Source of the DNA: Phoebastria nigripes
Lineage: Eukaryota; Chordata; Aves; Procellariiformes; Diomedeidae
Length of the DNA: 64,000 nt
Reading direction: 5' to 3'
Assembly: GCA_035582835.1 (NCBI GenBank)
Contig: JAYKAV010002717.1
Coordinates: 599,192-663,191 of the forward strand
Part shown: piece after piece, positions 1 to 11,725 of the stretch
How positions within the stretch are numbered: the first letter of the stretch is position 1
Layout of the letters: each line of letters begins with the position of its first letter
Notes under the pieces: generated by a model
What the model was told of the DNA's origin: nothing
The model's input: only the letters and a program-made list of their open reading frames with translations
The model's database searches: none
Position numbers and translations under genes: made by a program

Positions 1-1327
1 AAGGTAAGAAAGATGTATGTATTAAGTAAAACTACAGGAAAGTTTTTTAAAAATTGGTGTTGCTGAAAAAGCTACATTAACTTGAACACTGTATAGGGTA
101 TAAAACTATTCTATAAGCACTATCAGAAATCCCATATTGTCTATTAAAAATTTTATCAGCAACCCTAAAAATTTATTTCTTCTACAGCAGAAAGCATAAC
201 TGAAAGGAATAAACAAAGAGGAGTTAGGTTAATAGTGCACAGCTATAGAACAAACTTTACTCTGAAGAACTGTGAAAAGGAAGATAACGAATACATTTTA
301 AATCATGCTGCACAAGAGGAATTTACTCAAAAAGCGACACTGAAAAAGTGTTGCAGGGGAAATGATAATATTTAATAAACCAAATTTTCATTTTCCAGGG
401 TTTTTTATAGATAAGTCTGCTTTTTACTGCATATGCTGTATGTTTTCTGGATTGATTCTAAGTTAGGATGAGTTTGACTCACTTAACTTTTTCTTGCTTA
501 AGTAATGGGGGGGGGGGAATCCATTCTGCTGATTTTTTTTATTTTTTATACACATCAAGGAACTTTCCTCCTAAGCTTGAGCATTTTATGAAGACGTTAT
601 ACGTGAATTATATGATGTAAAGTTACACAATGAATTTTATTTCAAAGACTGAATGTATTTGAAGCAGAGTATGAGAGCAGAAACTGCATTCAACTCAACA
701 TACTAGTTGGCAATTGGCCAGCATATACAATGCTGAAATTACAAGGAAGGAGAACTGATATTTGCAGATATAATGCCATCTGGGAAATAAATTGCCTGGT
801 TGTCTAAGATTGTAATTGTGCAAGATATTTCACAGAAGATACTACTGTTGATTAAGGTGTCTTTTTCGCTTAAAGATAAGAACAACTTTGATTTCTAAAA
901 TATGGTATTTGTAAATTTCTTTACTGCATAGTAATAATAGAATGCAATTCTATCATACAGTTTCAAGTATAAAGGAAAATCTGAATAAATGTAAACATTG
1001 CTGTAAAACAACATCCAAACAACACAAGAATTAATATTTTGCTGCTGTAAGACTAAACCACATTCTTAAAATAGAAATATAGAAATGAATCATTTCAGCT
1101 AAACAATTTCAGACTCAAAGCAACCATACTACTAAGAGATAGACATATACCTAAGGACGGGTGTGGAGACACATAACATCTGTGTTATACATCATCTATA
1201 AATCTTAGGAATTCACGGGATCAAAGTTCTCAGCACTGGGAGAAGATTATCATTGCTGAATGTTTTGTGCAGAAGCATGCTAAAAGATCCTAGTCAAGCA
1301 TCCTTTCTTATTAATTTCTTCTATACT
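1..1327. other. AT-rich non-coding stretch
   Basis: I see no coding segment here. The only distinct structure is an uninterrupted run of 11 G at 507-517. The first eight bases read AAG followed by GTAAG, which would be a plus-strand splice donor if an exon lay just outside the window; this cannot be tested here. Confidence 0.6.
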
Positions 1328-1354
1328 TCCAATACATAGGGGATAAAGATCCCC
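1328..1354 (+). repeat. 27-base segment repeated at 3841-3867 (copy A)
   Basis: This segment starts TCCAATACAT and ends AAAGATCCCC. It matches 3841-3867 at 25 of 27 positions in the same orientation. By rough hand estimate, two such matches by chance in 64 kb are unlikely (well below 0.01). This copy is not flanked by direct repeats, so it looks like the older or donor copy. It lies at the edge of a CpG-richer patch. Confidence 0.6.
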
Positions 1355-1379
1355 AACAACCAAGTAATGAAGAGACCAG

Positions 1380-1560
1380 TAATGGCCTGTCTCAGGCAGA
1401 CACCCTGCTGAGAGCTTGCAGAGGGCTCTGTTACACAAATGCCGTACGCAGAAGGCAGCTGCCTCGTGACTGCACACCCTGGACAGGGTTGCAACGGGAG
1501 TACTGCTCGCTACACCCATTTGTGCAGCACCTGAACGGACAACGCCACAGATACTCGTGT
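1380..1560. other. CpG-enriched patch of unknown origin
   Basis: The stretch has about eight CpG dinucleotides between 1441 and 1539, against an almost CpG-free surrounding, and its GC content is clearly higher than its neighbours. A minus-strand frame is open over 1280-1519 (79 codons), but no domain or splice pair supports coding. It may be a decayed mobile element, an exon of an unknown transcript, or a small unmethylated regulatory patch. I cannot decide between these. Confidence 0.3.
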
Positions 1561-3831
1561 TTCAAGATGTGCTAGAGCTACTGGACATGGTCAGAGTTTC
1601 TTTTTAACATACACATGACCATAGACCTCTTTTCTGGTCATTTTTAATTGTAATGGTTCCTGTCTCTCAGGTCTATGCAACTCAAATGATAGTAAGAAAA
1701 GTGCCTAACCCTACAGGTTAAAGGTCTATGAAAAATCACACCAGTAAAAATAGTTTACAACTGTCTAAAATATTTCTGAAATAGTTTGCTACAAAATATA
1801 TTTCATTTACAGAACATCCTGTTGCAGTGGGCAGAATAAAAGTTTTACAGGACCTTATTTAGGATAATTAACTAGTCATTCAAACTCATACCAACATACT
1901 TTTTGTGCCGTACCTCAGTGCCACGTCTTCATATACAACACCATATAAAAGCCAAAGCCTTTTTCATTTTAAAACAAATCATGGCTGTGAAGAAGAGGGA
2001 AAACGCTCACGTGAAGTGAATTATACAATTTTGAGGAGAGTAAATTCCCTTTATTCAAATTAAAATAAGTATTCTAGAGCAGAGACCAGACGTACTTCTC
2101 AAGACACCAAGAGTTTTCTAGTTATATGGAGTGTACTGAAACCTAATGACTCTTCCAAAAATTAACTGTGAGGAAAACGGCGCAGTTCCCATTGACTTCA
2201 AAGCACTTTGGACCAAACCCTAAGGAAGATATGGGAGAGCCTTAATGAAGACAGAAGACCTGGATGAAAATCATTCCCTAAACTGGTATTTTTAAGGGGT
2301 AAGAACAATGAAAGCCTTTTTTTAAAAAAAACAACAACAACAACAACAACAACAAAAACCTAACAGTTGGGCAGCACAGAGGAGTTTTTAGCAGTTTAGA
2401 AAACATCCTTGTAGAAAGATAGTTACAGATAAAGAATAAGGTGCAGAAAAACACAAAGCTATTTCTAGTAGGAGGAAACAGAATTTGGTAATTTATAGTA
2501 GCCCTGATTAGAATTTTAACATGACTTTTATCCTGAACTAGAAGGAGAAGGAATGTGAAGTATGAATTATCCATGTGATCTGAATCAAACTTTCATGTTG
2601 AATTCCCTAGTGTTTGCTGGCTTGTCCTACTTATTACAGAGTAATTTAAATGTGTTCTGTTAAATTCATTTTATTTCAAAAATCTAAGCTGTTTTTTATA
2701 TTTTTCTATTTGCAGTATCACACAAGCTATGTCTCACTTAACTGTCTCATCTCTCACAGTGAAGTGCAACACTATTTTTGTACAAAAAGATCAAAACAAA
2801 GCATACAGAAGCCTAAATGCCTGTTACCTGAAATAGGCTGTGTTTCAAATGGATCCCATTTCAAGGTAAATAAAGGCTCATTTAGCAAGTGTGGCATTTG
2901 GTTAGCTATACAATTTACCTTGCTGCAGGTCATAGCTTTCAAGTTATCGCAGAATGATAGCTTGCATGGGCTGTTTACTTCTTAATACAGTGTATTACAC
3001 TGAACAAAGACAAAGCTACTTCATCCTCTAAATGTCTAGCAACTGCAAAAGATACCATTAACACAAGACACAACACTACTTTCAAGGCAGAACAGTCCCA
3101 CAGATGCATACCATAGCTCTGCTGCTGCAGAGGCTGACAAAACATCTGGTTGTCAAAAAAATCTTTATGTATCAGCTTTATAACTGAACTAGATGAAATA
3201 TAGCACCATAGGGAAAGTCTGGATGGAATAGCTATTGACTAACGCAGCGATCAGAAATGGTATAGTCTTGAATTTATTTCTTGGTTTTGCTACTGGTTGG
3301 TTTTGAAATTTCATTGAAATCACTTTTGTATCCTCCAGGCTGGGAGGAGTGTCTCCTCCAATGCTCGTGCAGTATATGACAGGAGGACTGAGAACAACAA
3401 TGAATAATTTACCCTTTGAGTAGCATGAGTTGTATCATAGTAGAGCAAACTCATGGGATGCACATAGCTCTGAAGAGCTGGATTCCTTCCTCAGCCACTG
3501 TATACCAGAACTTATAATTTCATAAGAAATTATTTGTATGCAGCAGTTCAGCCATCAAGGAAGTAGTCATCAGCAGTAGTATCTGGTGGGGCACAGCCGG
3601 CTCTACTAAATGCCACTAAGAGACAAAGGAGGTGTGAGGTCTTGGTAACTAGGGCAAAGCACAAGTGTGCTTGTCACCAACTCTGCCCATTCTTCAGCCT
3701 TTAGGTGCTTTGTTCCGCTCCCGGTGAACATGCAAACACACAGCTGACTGCTGGTCTAACAGCATAACATCATATGAAGAATAAATATGCAGTTTGTGCC
3801 TATCTCAGGGAGTTGGAGAAGTATTGTAGTT
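1561..3831. other. AT-rich non-coding stretch with a CAA repeat
   Basis: The stretch contains (CAA)8 at 2332-2355 inside an A/C-only tract from 2324 to 2360. Open frames here, for example 111 codons on the plus strand at 2650-2985, show no recognisable domain and are within what AT-rich DNA gives by chance. Nothing else is seen. Confidence 0.55.
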
Positions 3832-3879
3832 CTGAATGTCTCCAATGCATAGGAGATAAAGATCCCCTGAATGTCTCCA
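3832..3879 (+). repeat. Short insertion flanked by 13-base direct repeats (copy B)
   Basis: The 13-mer CTGAATGTCTCCA occurs at 3832-3844 and again at 3867-3879. Between them lie 22 bases (3845-3866) that, with a few flanking bases, match 1328-1354 at 25 of 27 positions. This arrangement looks like a short templated insertion with a target-site duplication, or a repair event that copied filler sequence. It is far too short to be a normal transposon, and no internal promoter or tail is visible. Confidence 0.55.
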
Positions 3880-5249
3880 TATAACACATGTTCAGCTTTC
3901 ACAGCACTTCTGGTGCATGCAATTGGATTCCTTTCGAAGGAAACTAAACCAGCAGCTTTTCTTTGAAAGCACCCCAGCACATGGCTGACTAGCACAAAGT
4001 CATCCACAGTGCACCTAATGCCTTTTTCCCTTCAGAAATCTTCAAACCATATGTTCATATGGTGACAGTGGATCAAGGGACCAAGTAATCAGAATAAACC
4101 CTGAATCACATATAATAGAGATGTGCATAGTCGCAGTAATAACTGCCTCAATGTACTTATCATATTGCAATGAAATACCTAATGTAAATAAAGCCACAAT
4201 TTAACTAATTTCAAAATTTGCTACATGACAAATTCTGGGTCTCTGTGTCCATTTCAAAATTTGCCATCATTGGAGTAATAAGGATGAAAAATTTCAAAGT
4301 AATCTATAAGAGCACACATTTTTTCAAATTGTTCTGATTATTTAGAAAGAGTACCACGAAACAAAAACAAAGAAAATGCATTATTCAGAGATGAGGGTAA
4401 AATTCCCATTTGAGTCAAATGCTGTGATTATGCTTTGGTGGAACATGTTTTATTTAAGATGGTGACATTTTCTACTCAGTAGAACCAGTTTCAGACTGAA
4501 GTAACACTATTAACTTCTGGGTTTAAATCAAGCTATGAGTGACAATCATCCCTTATGTGCCTCTCTCTTCTGAATATTTTTTCATCAGTTAATCTTTGTT
4601 CCACAAAGATATTTTTCTTCTTTTATGCTCTCTCATGCTCTGCACTGTTCTTTGCAAAATTCTTCTTTTTGCCCACAGACATCGTTTGCGTGATAACTTC
4701 CAAACTGCCGTAATTTGCCTTGCTGGGACATTCTAATTTTCTACTACTTCCTCAGACATATAGGGCCTGACTCCCATTTAATTTCCACCAATTTGTACTA
4801 CTGTTAACTACCTCCAGTGAACTCTCTCATAGGTTATATGGTGATACAAAAGGAATTCTGCACAACTGAGTTGTCTCTGCTTCAGCTGCCATTGACTCTT
4901 TGTAATTGCCTCCAAGATGTTGGCTGGTTTCTCAGGACTGTAGTCAGATAAGCATCCTTCTAATGGTAATAGAAAGATGCGCTACCTAGTAGCTGCTGAA
5001 TAACTGAACGCCCAGGGAATATTACTGATGGCAAGAAAGGCTTACAAGTTGAATGGCTATGAAAAATGAAAGAATAATAGAAGCCTGTTGGTGCAGATTA
5101 GAGGGAGACTCCTATGACTAAATTTTTATGAAAGATGAGAAATATTCCTAAAGTGATCGTTTGAAACTAATGGAAAATATCTCCTCCTTCAGAAAATAAG
5201 TCCCTTTCCCATCACACCCCTTTCTGATAATTTAGCCTCAGACTTCATG
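3880..5249. other. AT-rich stretch; possible 3' UTR of a minus-strand transcript
   Basis: No confident coding sequence is seen. If the candidate exons at 5250-5893 are real, this interval would be the 3' untranslated region. A minus-strand AATAAA lies at 4454-4449, about 800 bases past the putative stop. A CpG-containing minus-strand segment near 4627-4730 is open for about 32 codons starting Met-Ser-Gln-Gln and ending in TGA, but its upstream acceptor is weak. Confidence 0.3.
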
Positions 5250-5893
5250 TTATTTCAGGCAGCCACATCTGTAAGTACGGAAAGTAATTTTTATTTCATA
5301 AATTAGGACCTTTTAAAAGTAGTCTTACCCATGGGTCTGTATTATGAATAAGGAATATGCAAGCTTGCATATTGCTCTTTCTTCATACGTATCCATTGAA
5401 TCACTGAGAAGTAAATTTCCAGGCAAATTTATCTATAACTTAAGTCATTCCTTGGACAAGCAGTGAACAATCTGGAGGCAAAAAAACCTTGTCTGCATAC
5501 AACATTCATTAAACAGCAAACACAGCCTCCAAAACGGCAGCATGTTCACAGGCTATTCACAGCCAAGACAAAGGGCTGATTTACAATCAGGACAAAGACA
5601 AGCAGCTGTGGAACAAAGGGCCTGTATGGAGACTCAGTTTTAATTATTTTACCAATAAATAAAACACCTTCCTTCTGTACTGACACAAGAGTCCATGGGT
5701 GAACATCCCAGGTCCTTCCTTCTGCAGTGGCCTGCGCTTGCAGTATAATGAAAGAAAGTACAAAATGAAAATAATTTCTCAGAAGCACAGAACTGGCATA
5801 TTGCAAAAAAATGTGAATTACCTTCTTCTGCAGTTATGACCACATCAGCGCTATTTCCAGTTTGTTTTTGCAAAGTCATTGATAGCAATTCCA
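5250..5893 (-). other. Candidate four-exon 3' end of an unknown minus-strand gene
   Basis: Four segments join in one frame on the minus strand: 5822-5893 (72 nt, phase 1 to 1), 5653-5731 (79 nt, 1 to 2), 5329-5403 (75 nt, 2 to 2) and 5250-5268, ending in TAA. Donors read GAAG|GTAATT, ATTG|GTAAAA and ATGG|GTAAGA. Acceptors include TTTACTTCTCAG and CCGTACTTACAG. The introns would be 90, 249 and only 60 bases long. The predicted peptide is cysteine-rich, with segments such as HCRRKDLGCSPMDSC and ERAICKLAYSLFIIQTHG, and ends CGCLK. I do not recognise it. Each piece is short, so chance openness is quite possible. The agreement of phases and the terminal stop are the only support. Confidence 0.22.
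5354..5373. repeat. Perfect 20-base palindrome
   Basis: The sequence AATATGCAAGCTTGCATATT equals its own reverse complement, with no spacer. It contains two ATGCAA half-sites of the kind bound by POU-type factors and a central AAGCTT. About 0.06 such palindromes are expected in 64 kb at random by rough estimate. It lies inside a candidate exon, so it could also be coincidental. Confidence 0.6.
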
Positions 5894-8800
5894 CTGCTTA
5901 GAGATGCACAACTGGGGCAAGACTTCCAATAACATTTTCCTGAATTAAGTTTATGCATGTTTATGACAATGCTATTTATATATTTTGTATATCATAGTCC
6001 ATAATACAACAGAAGTTAAATGGTTAAAGAATTTAAAGTTGATAGAACACATCATTTCCTTTATAAAATTTCTAGTATCTACAATAATGCAAGTCAACAG
6101 ATGGCTGCTTTTCAATCGGTCAAGACTACGGAAATGTTTCCTTGAAGAATAAGTCTTGCCATAAAATCACTACACTTAGTGGCAAGAATGAAACAGAATG
6201 ACTGGCGATGTACTTGCTCTTATGTATCTCTGTGAATACTGCATTTTTAAGGGTATTAGCAAATGATCACACAACTTCATAGAAGAGCAAGACCCCTACA
6301 CTGCAGAAAAGCTAGTCCCACTGCTCAGGGCAGCTCTGGAGAATACAGATCCTACAGTGATGAGGCTGGAGTAATACCTGGATGCTTTCACACCTATTCT
6401 AAAGCATATCAGTGGAGCCATGGCAAATACCATCCACTATGTTATTCAGGAACACAGAATATGACAGAAAGGCAGTTCCATCAGCTTTCCAATGAGAAAA
6501 AGAGTGCTCCCTGATTCTCAACTACACGTGCCAACTAAATTGTGTAAAAGGAAAATCCTAGCAATTCCCAATGTCGATGTATTAGCATTAAAATGCTAAT
6601 CTGGACATTAATTAATGTTAAATTAGTTACAGTGGAATAAAATTACATCAACATAAAAATCAAGAGCTAAGCATAATTTGCCACTTAAGATAAATATTTC
6701 TGCTTTACATGGGAATTGTAACAAATGATTTTTATGTCAAGTTAATTGATGCCAAATAACAGTGAAATTCCCTTAGAAGTGAGTATTACATTCACATTAT
6801 TTCCAATAAAAAAACTAATTCCATTATATGCTGTTAACATAAGAATAAGATTCTCACAGTCTGTACATTGAAACTCAAAATACTGTACCATACACTCAGG
6901 GTAAAGCAATATACCACCCCACCCCCATCCAGAAAAAGGGTGAAATACAAATTTTAAAGGCTCTGCCTATATTTAATTGTATTTGTGAAAGTACCCATCA
7001 TCCCAAATGAAGCTTTTCATCTCAGTGAACAATGGATATTGGTTAAACCACCCAGAAATATTCTTGGTAGTTAATACTTGCTTCGATTTAATGAATCTAC
7101 ACAAATGGGTAGTAGATCTCTCACTGCTATGGCATTTTGCCTTCAAGTGATGATTATCAAAAACAGCTTCTAGTTAATATCGTTTCTTCCTTGTAGTAGA
7201 AACAAATTGAGTGTTATTTTTTTCCTTCTAATAACTTTTATGAGTTCTAGATAAGTTTTAGACAGCTCTCGAAGATAAGAAAAATTGCAATAAAGTTAGA
7301 TAAGCAATTTGAAATAGTCTATATGCTTAATGGCAGAAACATAACCTGTCTTATAAGCAGCATCTATATCTTATACGTAGTTTTACTGCTGTTATATAAA
7401 GAATCCACAACCAGAAATTCTTCAGCTATGCATATACTTGCATTAAAAATACAGCATCTTGAATACAAGCTGTGTGTCTCTGAAAGAACTTACATTATTA
7501 GTATATGTGCAGCAATTATTCATGAAACGTAGAATTAACTTGATGCAACTCTGGGCTAAAATAGGTATCTAAGATACATGGGATGAATCATCAAATGATT
7601 CTATATTTTCAATTGACTGTAGAGAGAGACCAGTTGGAATTAGACAAGTCAAATCCCACTTTCACCTCAGAATTTTCCAAGTAATAGTGAGGCCTCCAAG
7701 ACTTTTCCAAGCCTAGTTTTGTTAGACTACATAATTCCATAAGTCCTCTTTCAAAATTCTGACTTACAGTCCTATTGACTTCAGTGAGCATGAGTGATTA
7801 ACGAGTCTTAATGGTCAGGTGGAAAAATAGAATTACCTAGCAATGGGTCAATATATCAATCATCAAAATGTATTTTGATTGCTTGAAAGAGTTTTAAGGT
7901 TGGTTGAGGAGAACTGCACACACTTAAAAAAAACCATAACGCACTGCCTGCAAAAACATTCTCATCCACTTCCAATTCAAGGTGTCACATTTATTTTGCC
8001 ATTATACCTGCAAGAATAAAGAGCTAATCTCCCAGAACGCCTCAAGAATAAGTTATGGTTTAATAATTAAGTTTTCTGCTATTTTTATTGGAAATAAGAA
8101 ACACCAAATCCATGACATAAAAAGCATCAGAATATTAAACTATATTCCTCACACAGTATTCTGAATAAGACACTGACCTTCAGTGCCGACTTGTTTCTCC
8201 CCTTTGTTTTTACTCCACTTAGTAAATTACTCATTTTTAGAATCTCCTCTTACTTGGCAATACGAAAAATAAGAGCTAAAAATAGATTTAATTAGAGGGA
8301 TTTCAGAAGTTGCATTCTATTGAAAATTCTGTCATAATGAACCAAAAAAGCATTCTTTACTCAGATAAAGCAGCTCTTTATCACCCTAGCACATAACTAT
8401 AACAGATTGGCACATTATGATTTTTTTAGAATAAACCTCACTGGAGTATGCTTTTAATTCAGTACAGACACTTCCCCCCACGCACTCTTATAAATTAAAT
8501 TTGTTTTTGAAAAATGAACCAAATATTTTAGTCATGCAAATATATACTTTTTTTTTTAATCAACAGACTTCCTTTCCTCAGTCTATCATTGTTATCGATA
8601 TTCAAAATCATTTAAACTAGAAAAGATTACAAGAACTACGCTATAGGTTACAGTTTTCATGGGTTTATGACACTGAAACAGATCTCTGCATCTGTGTATA
8701 AAAGGAGAGTGGATTGTGCACCTGGTGAGTATTTTCAAAGGAAAGTGCAAGCGGGGTCTTCTGTATAATTTTACTATGCAAGCATGTAAATTGCCACGTA

Positions 8801-11201
8801 ATTGCAGATTATTTTTAAATTTCTACATATTTGTGCCTCAAAAATCTAAATTTCCTTTTACAAACAAAACTGAGGGCCAGACTTTTCCCCTTACTTCCAA
8901 CTACTTCACATCATTCTAGACCTGCAGAACAGCTATAAAGTGGGATTAACGGGTTGGTTAGACAGGTTTATAGTTGCTTTATATCCTTGCGATAGTAGAT
9001 ATCAAGCAAAACCTAGTCAAATTTGAGCCCGAGGCTCTAAACATTATTCCAGATATGGAGCTAACCTTTTAAATGTGGTGTGTATAGGATGTCTGCCTAA
9101 GGCTGCAGACATCTTGAAACAGTCACATGGCAAGGAAGGTAGATATTATCCCCTTCATGTCAATGCAGTATTAACTCATAAATCTAATCTGGCTGGATAT
9201 TAACACAGTTAACTTCTTAAGTGCCGATAAATTTATTACTTTCTGGTTTATTTATCTACAAAAAAAGTAATGAGGAATATCTTTGTAGTTTCTAACTAAT
9301 TTCAACAGTTAATCAGAAGATTAGGTGTATATAGTCCTACACTTCAAACTAAAGTGACAGTAAAACAAGACTATCCCACAGGTATTTCAGAGTCAGAATA
9401 ATTTGTTAAACCCCAGTTGCAATAGTCCCTGGAACACTGGAAACGCCATACAGCAACTACACCTTTTGCACCCACTGAGAAGTATGCCCTAGTATCTAGT
9501 TTGTATAGACAACAGAAAAACCCTCTAATTTATATAAATTGAGTTTGAATTAATTCCTTACTGATCAGGCACACATTAGCAGCAAGAATAGTTCAGACAG
9601 AGACGGGCATATTTAGTGAACAAAATGCTAACAGACCTTCCTATCAGAATAACAGGTTTACACACATAGCATTTCTAATTAACAGGTTGTATAAAATAGG
9701 ATGTTTCTGATTTATATCGACATGTTTGCTCTAAATAACCGTAACCCAGGGGAAAAGATTGGGAGAAAAATCAGGAAAGAGCTTGGTGCATATGTTCGGG
9801 TTTATGATTCATAGATGACTAAACCACCTGTCTACCTCTTCACACAGTGTAGATATTTATCAAAATGCTAGTGCAGATCTAATGGATGATACACACAGGG
9901 GTAAGACTTGCTGGATCCTACCTTTGAAAAACCAAATCTATAAATGGTGACGGAAACCATCATACTTGCCTGGTATATTTGCTAACCAGCAAAAGCTAGC
10001 ATATTAAAAAGACTGAAAACTAAAATTGGAAAGGACTAGAAGCAAATTCTCTCTCTTTACCTGCCCAAACAACATCCACCTATGGCTCCTTCAGCTCCTT
10101 TCCTGACTTGGGAGTTAAATTGAATTAAAAATATCACTACTAAGATTTTTAATAAATACGTATTTTCATTAAATTTCTTGTAGGTTGCTCATTGAGTATT
10201 CTTGGGGACCAAGCTAAGAGGTGTTAATGTCAATATATTCAAAAATATTCTTTACAGTTTAGAATGTTTAATATTTCCATGAATTTCTTGGTTAGAGCAA
10301 ACAATGAGATATTTAGTCTGATTTAAAATCCACTGGAAACAATGGGAGAGTTTACAAACATTTCCATGCACTTTTGCTTAGATCCTAAATGAACTAATCA
10401 AAATGAAGTCCAAGATAGAGTACTTAAAGCATAATAAAAGTTTAATCTAATGTATACATCATATACATACCAACTGAAACTTTTAAGCACTAATAAAACA
10501 GAAATGCACTTACTATTAGGCTGTCCAGATAATCTTTAACAAAAATAAAGATGTATGTAACCAACTGTAGTAACAGGTATTTTTGTGTTATTGTTTATAC
10601 ACATTTCTGACACAGAGTAGATATTCATTAAATATATCAACAGAATGTAAAGCAAACCACCACTCCTTCTATTTAAGTTCAGGTTTACTACATAAAAATG
10701 TACTTTCGGTCATTCTATGAGAAAAAGAGGAAGAGAGATGAGGAAGTAATCAAGTGAAAATGTGTTCATAAACAACATTTAATATAAATATTTATTTCCT
10801 GCGATCTCTGTATCTAGCCTGCACAAAAAGGGGAGAATAAATATCATGAATTTTTCTTTCTGGAATACTGTACCTGATAGCGTTTGTTGGAAAAAAGGTT
10901 ATTGAGAGGTTGTAGGGAAAAACAGTGACTTTTTAAAGACTTAATTTATATCTATTAATGCAAGTTAATTTATTTTATTTTTTTGCTTAAACTTAAAATT
11001 AAAACTGGACTTCTAATTTAATGCTGTATTTACACTGCATTTCTTTTCTTTAAAGCAACAGTCGGTGAACTGGAAAATCGTTGTTGAAGCTCTCTGCCAT
11101 ATCCACTACAGTGCATTACTAATGATATGTTTTATGTGAATAAGCAAAACCAGTCTCCTTTCTGCATTCTTTTGAATATATTTTGCCTGTTAGTGGGACA
11201 T
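5894..11201. other. AT-rich non-coding stretch
   Basis: I recognise no gene. The stretch includes the TAAT-rich palindromes at 6581-6618. There is also a weak plus-strand exon-like segment at 9848-9900: acceptor CTCTTCACACAG, donor AGGG|GTAAGAC, open in one frame for 17 codons including VDIYQNASADLMDD. Such short segments are expected by chance, and nothing nearby connects to it. Confidence 0.5.
6581..6618. repeat. Two adjacent AT-rich inverted repeats
   Basis: ATTAGCATT and AATGCTAAT form a 9-base inverted repeat with a 2-base spacer at 6581-6600. Four bases later, ACATTAATTAATGT (6605-6618) is a perfect 14-base palindrome. Both are built from TAAT cores, the usual homeodomain recognition core, in paired orientation. 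A dimer binding site is possible but unproven. Confidence 0.45.
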
Positions 11202-11211
11202 GGGGGGGGGG
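11202..11211. repeat. Poly(G) run, 10 bases
   Basis: Ten consecutive G lie immediately upstream of the CR1 fragment. The tract is a simple low-complexity run and may mark the junction of the insertion. Confidence 0.7.
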
Positions 11212-11229
11212 CGGAATTAAATAGCATTG

Positions 11230-11725
11230 TGAGATCACTCGCTATCAGCCTTGAGAGGTCATGGCAAATGGGAGGTTCCTGATGACTGGAAAAAGCCAAT
11301 CATCACACACATGGTCAAAAGAGGGATCTAAGGATTTACAGGCTGAGTTACCCTAACCTCACTCCCTGGAGGGTTACGGAGCAAGTCTAGGAGGAAATCA
11401 CTTACAGGCATATGAAGGATAAAATCATGACTGGATACAACCAGCATGACTTAGCAAGGGCAAAGTATACTTAACAAACCTAACTGCCTTCTTTGATGAG
11501 CTGACTGGCTCTATGGATGGGAAAAGAGCAGCAGATGTAGCCTAACTCTTAAAAAGATTTCACCACAGTATCCTATAGTATCCTTGTAGTCAAGCTAGAG
11601 GTGTATACACACTTGTGAGATATGGAGGTGGGTGGAAAATTGGTTGAGTCACTAGGTCCAAAGCGTGATGATCAATGATACAAAGTCCATCTGGGAACTG
11701 TTAACTAGAGGTGGGAAATTACCTG
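11230..11725 (+). mobile_element. CR1 LINE fragment, reverse-transcriptase region, decayed
   Basis: CR1 is the dominant non-LTR retrotransposon of birds and other sauropsids. This stretch reads along the CR1 reverse-transcriptase coding region on the plus strand. Landmarks are the GGTCATGGCAAATGGGAG and TTCCTGATGACTGG region, the part coding for the conserved Ser-Leu-Thr-Ser-Val-Pro-Gly block (near 11342-11380), the glutamine-histidine block (near 11440-11465), and the Asp-Phe-Ser-Lys-Ala-Phe-Asp block (near 11555-11580). The frame is broken by stops and small indels, for example a TGA at 11343-11345. Both ends are truncated: the 5' part is missing, and so are the downstream catalytic Asp-Asp motif and the 3' octamer tail. 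It is an old internal fossil with no coding capacity. Boundaries are uncertain by about 20-30 bases. Confidence 0.85.

Noticed and set aside
5236..5270. Plus-strand exon between TGATAATTTAG and GTAAGTACGG
   Set aside because: Only 35 bases and open in all three frames, so it carries no coding information. It overlaps the minus-strand candidate last exon.
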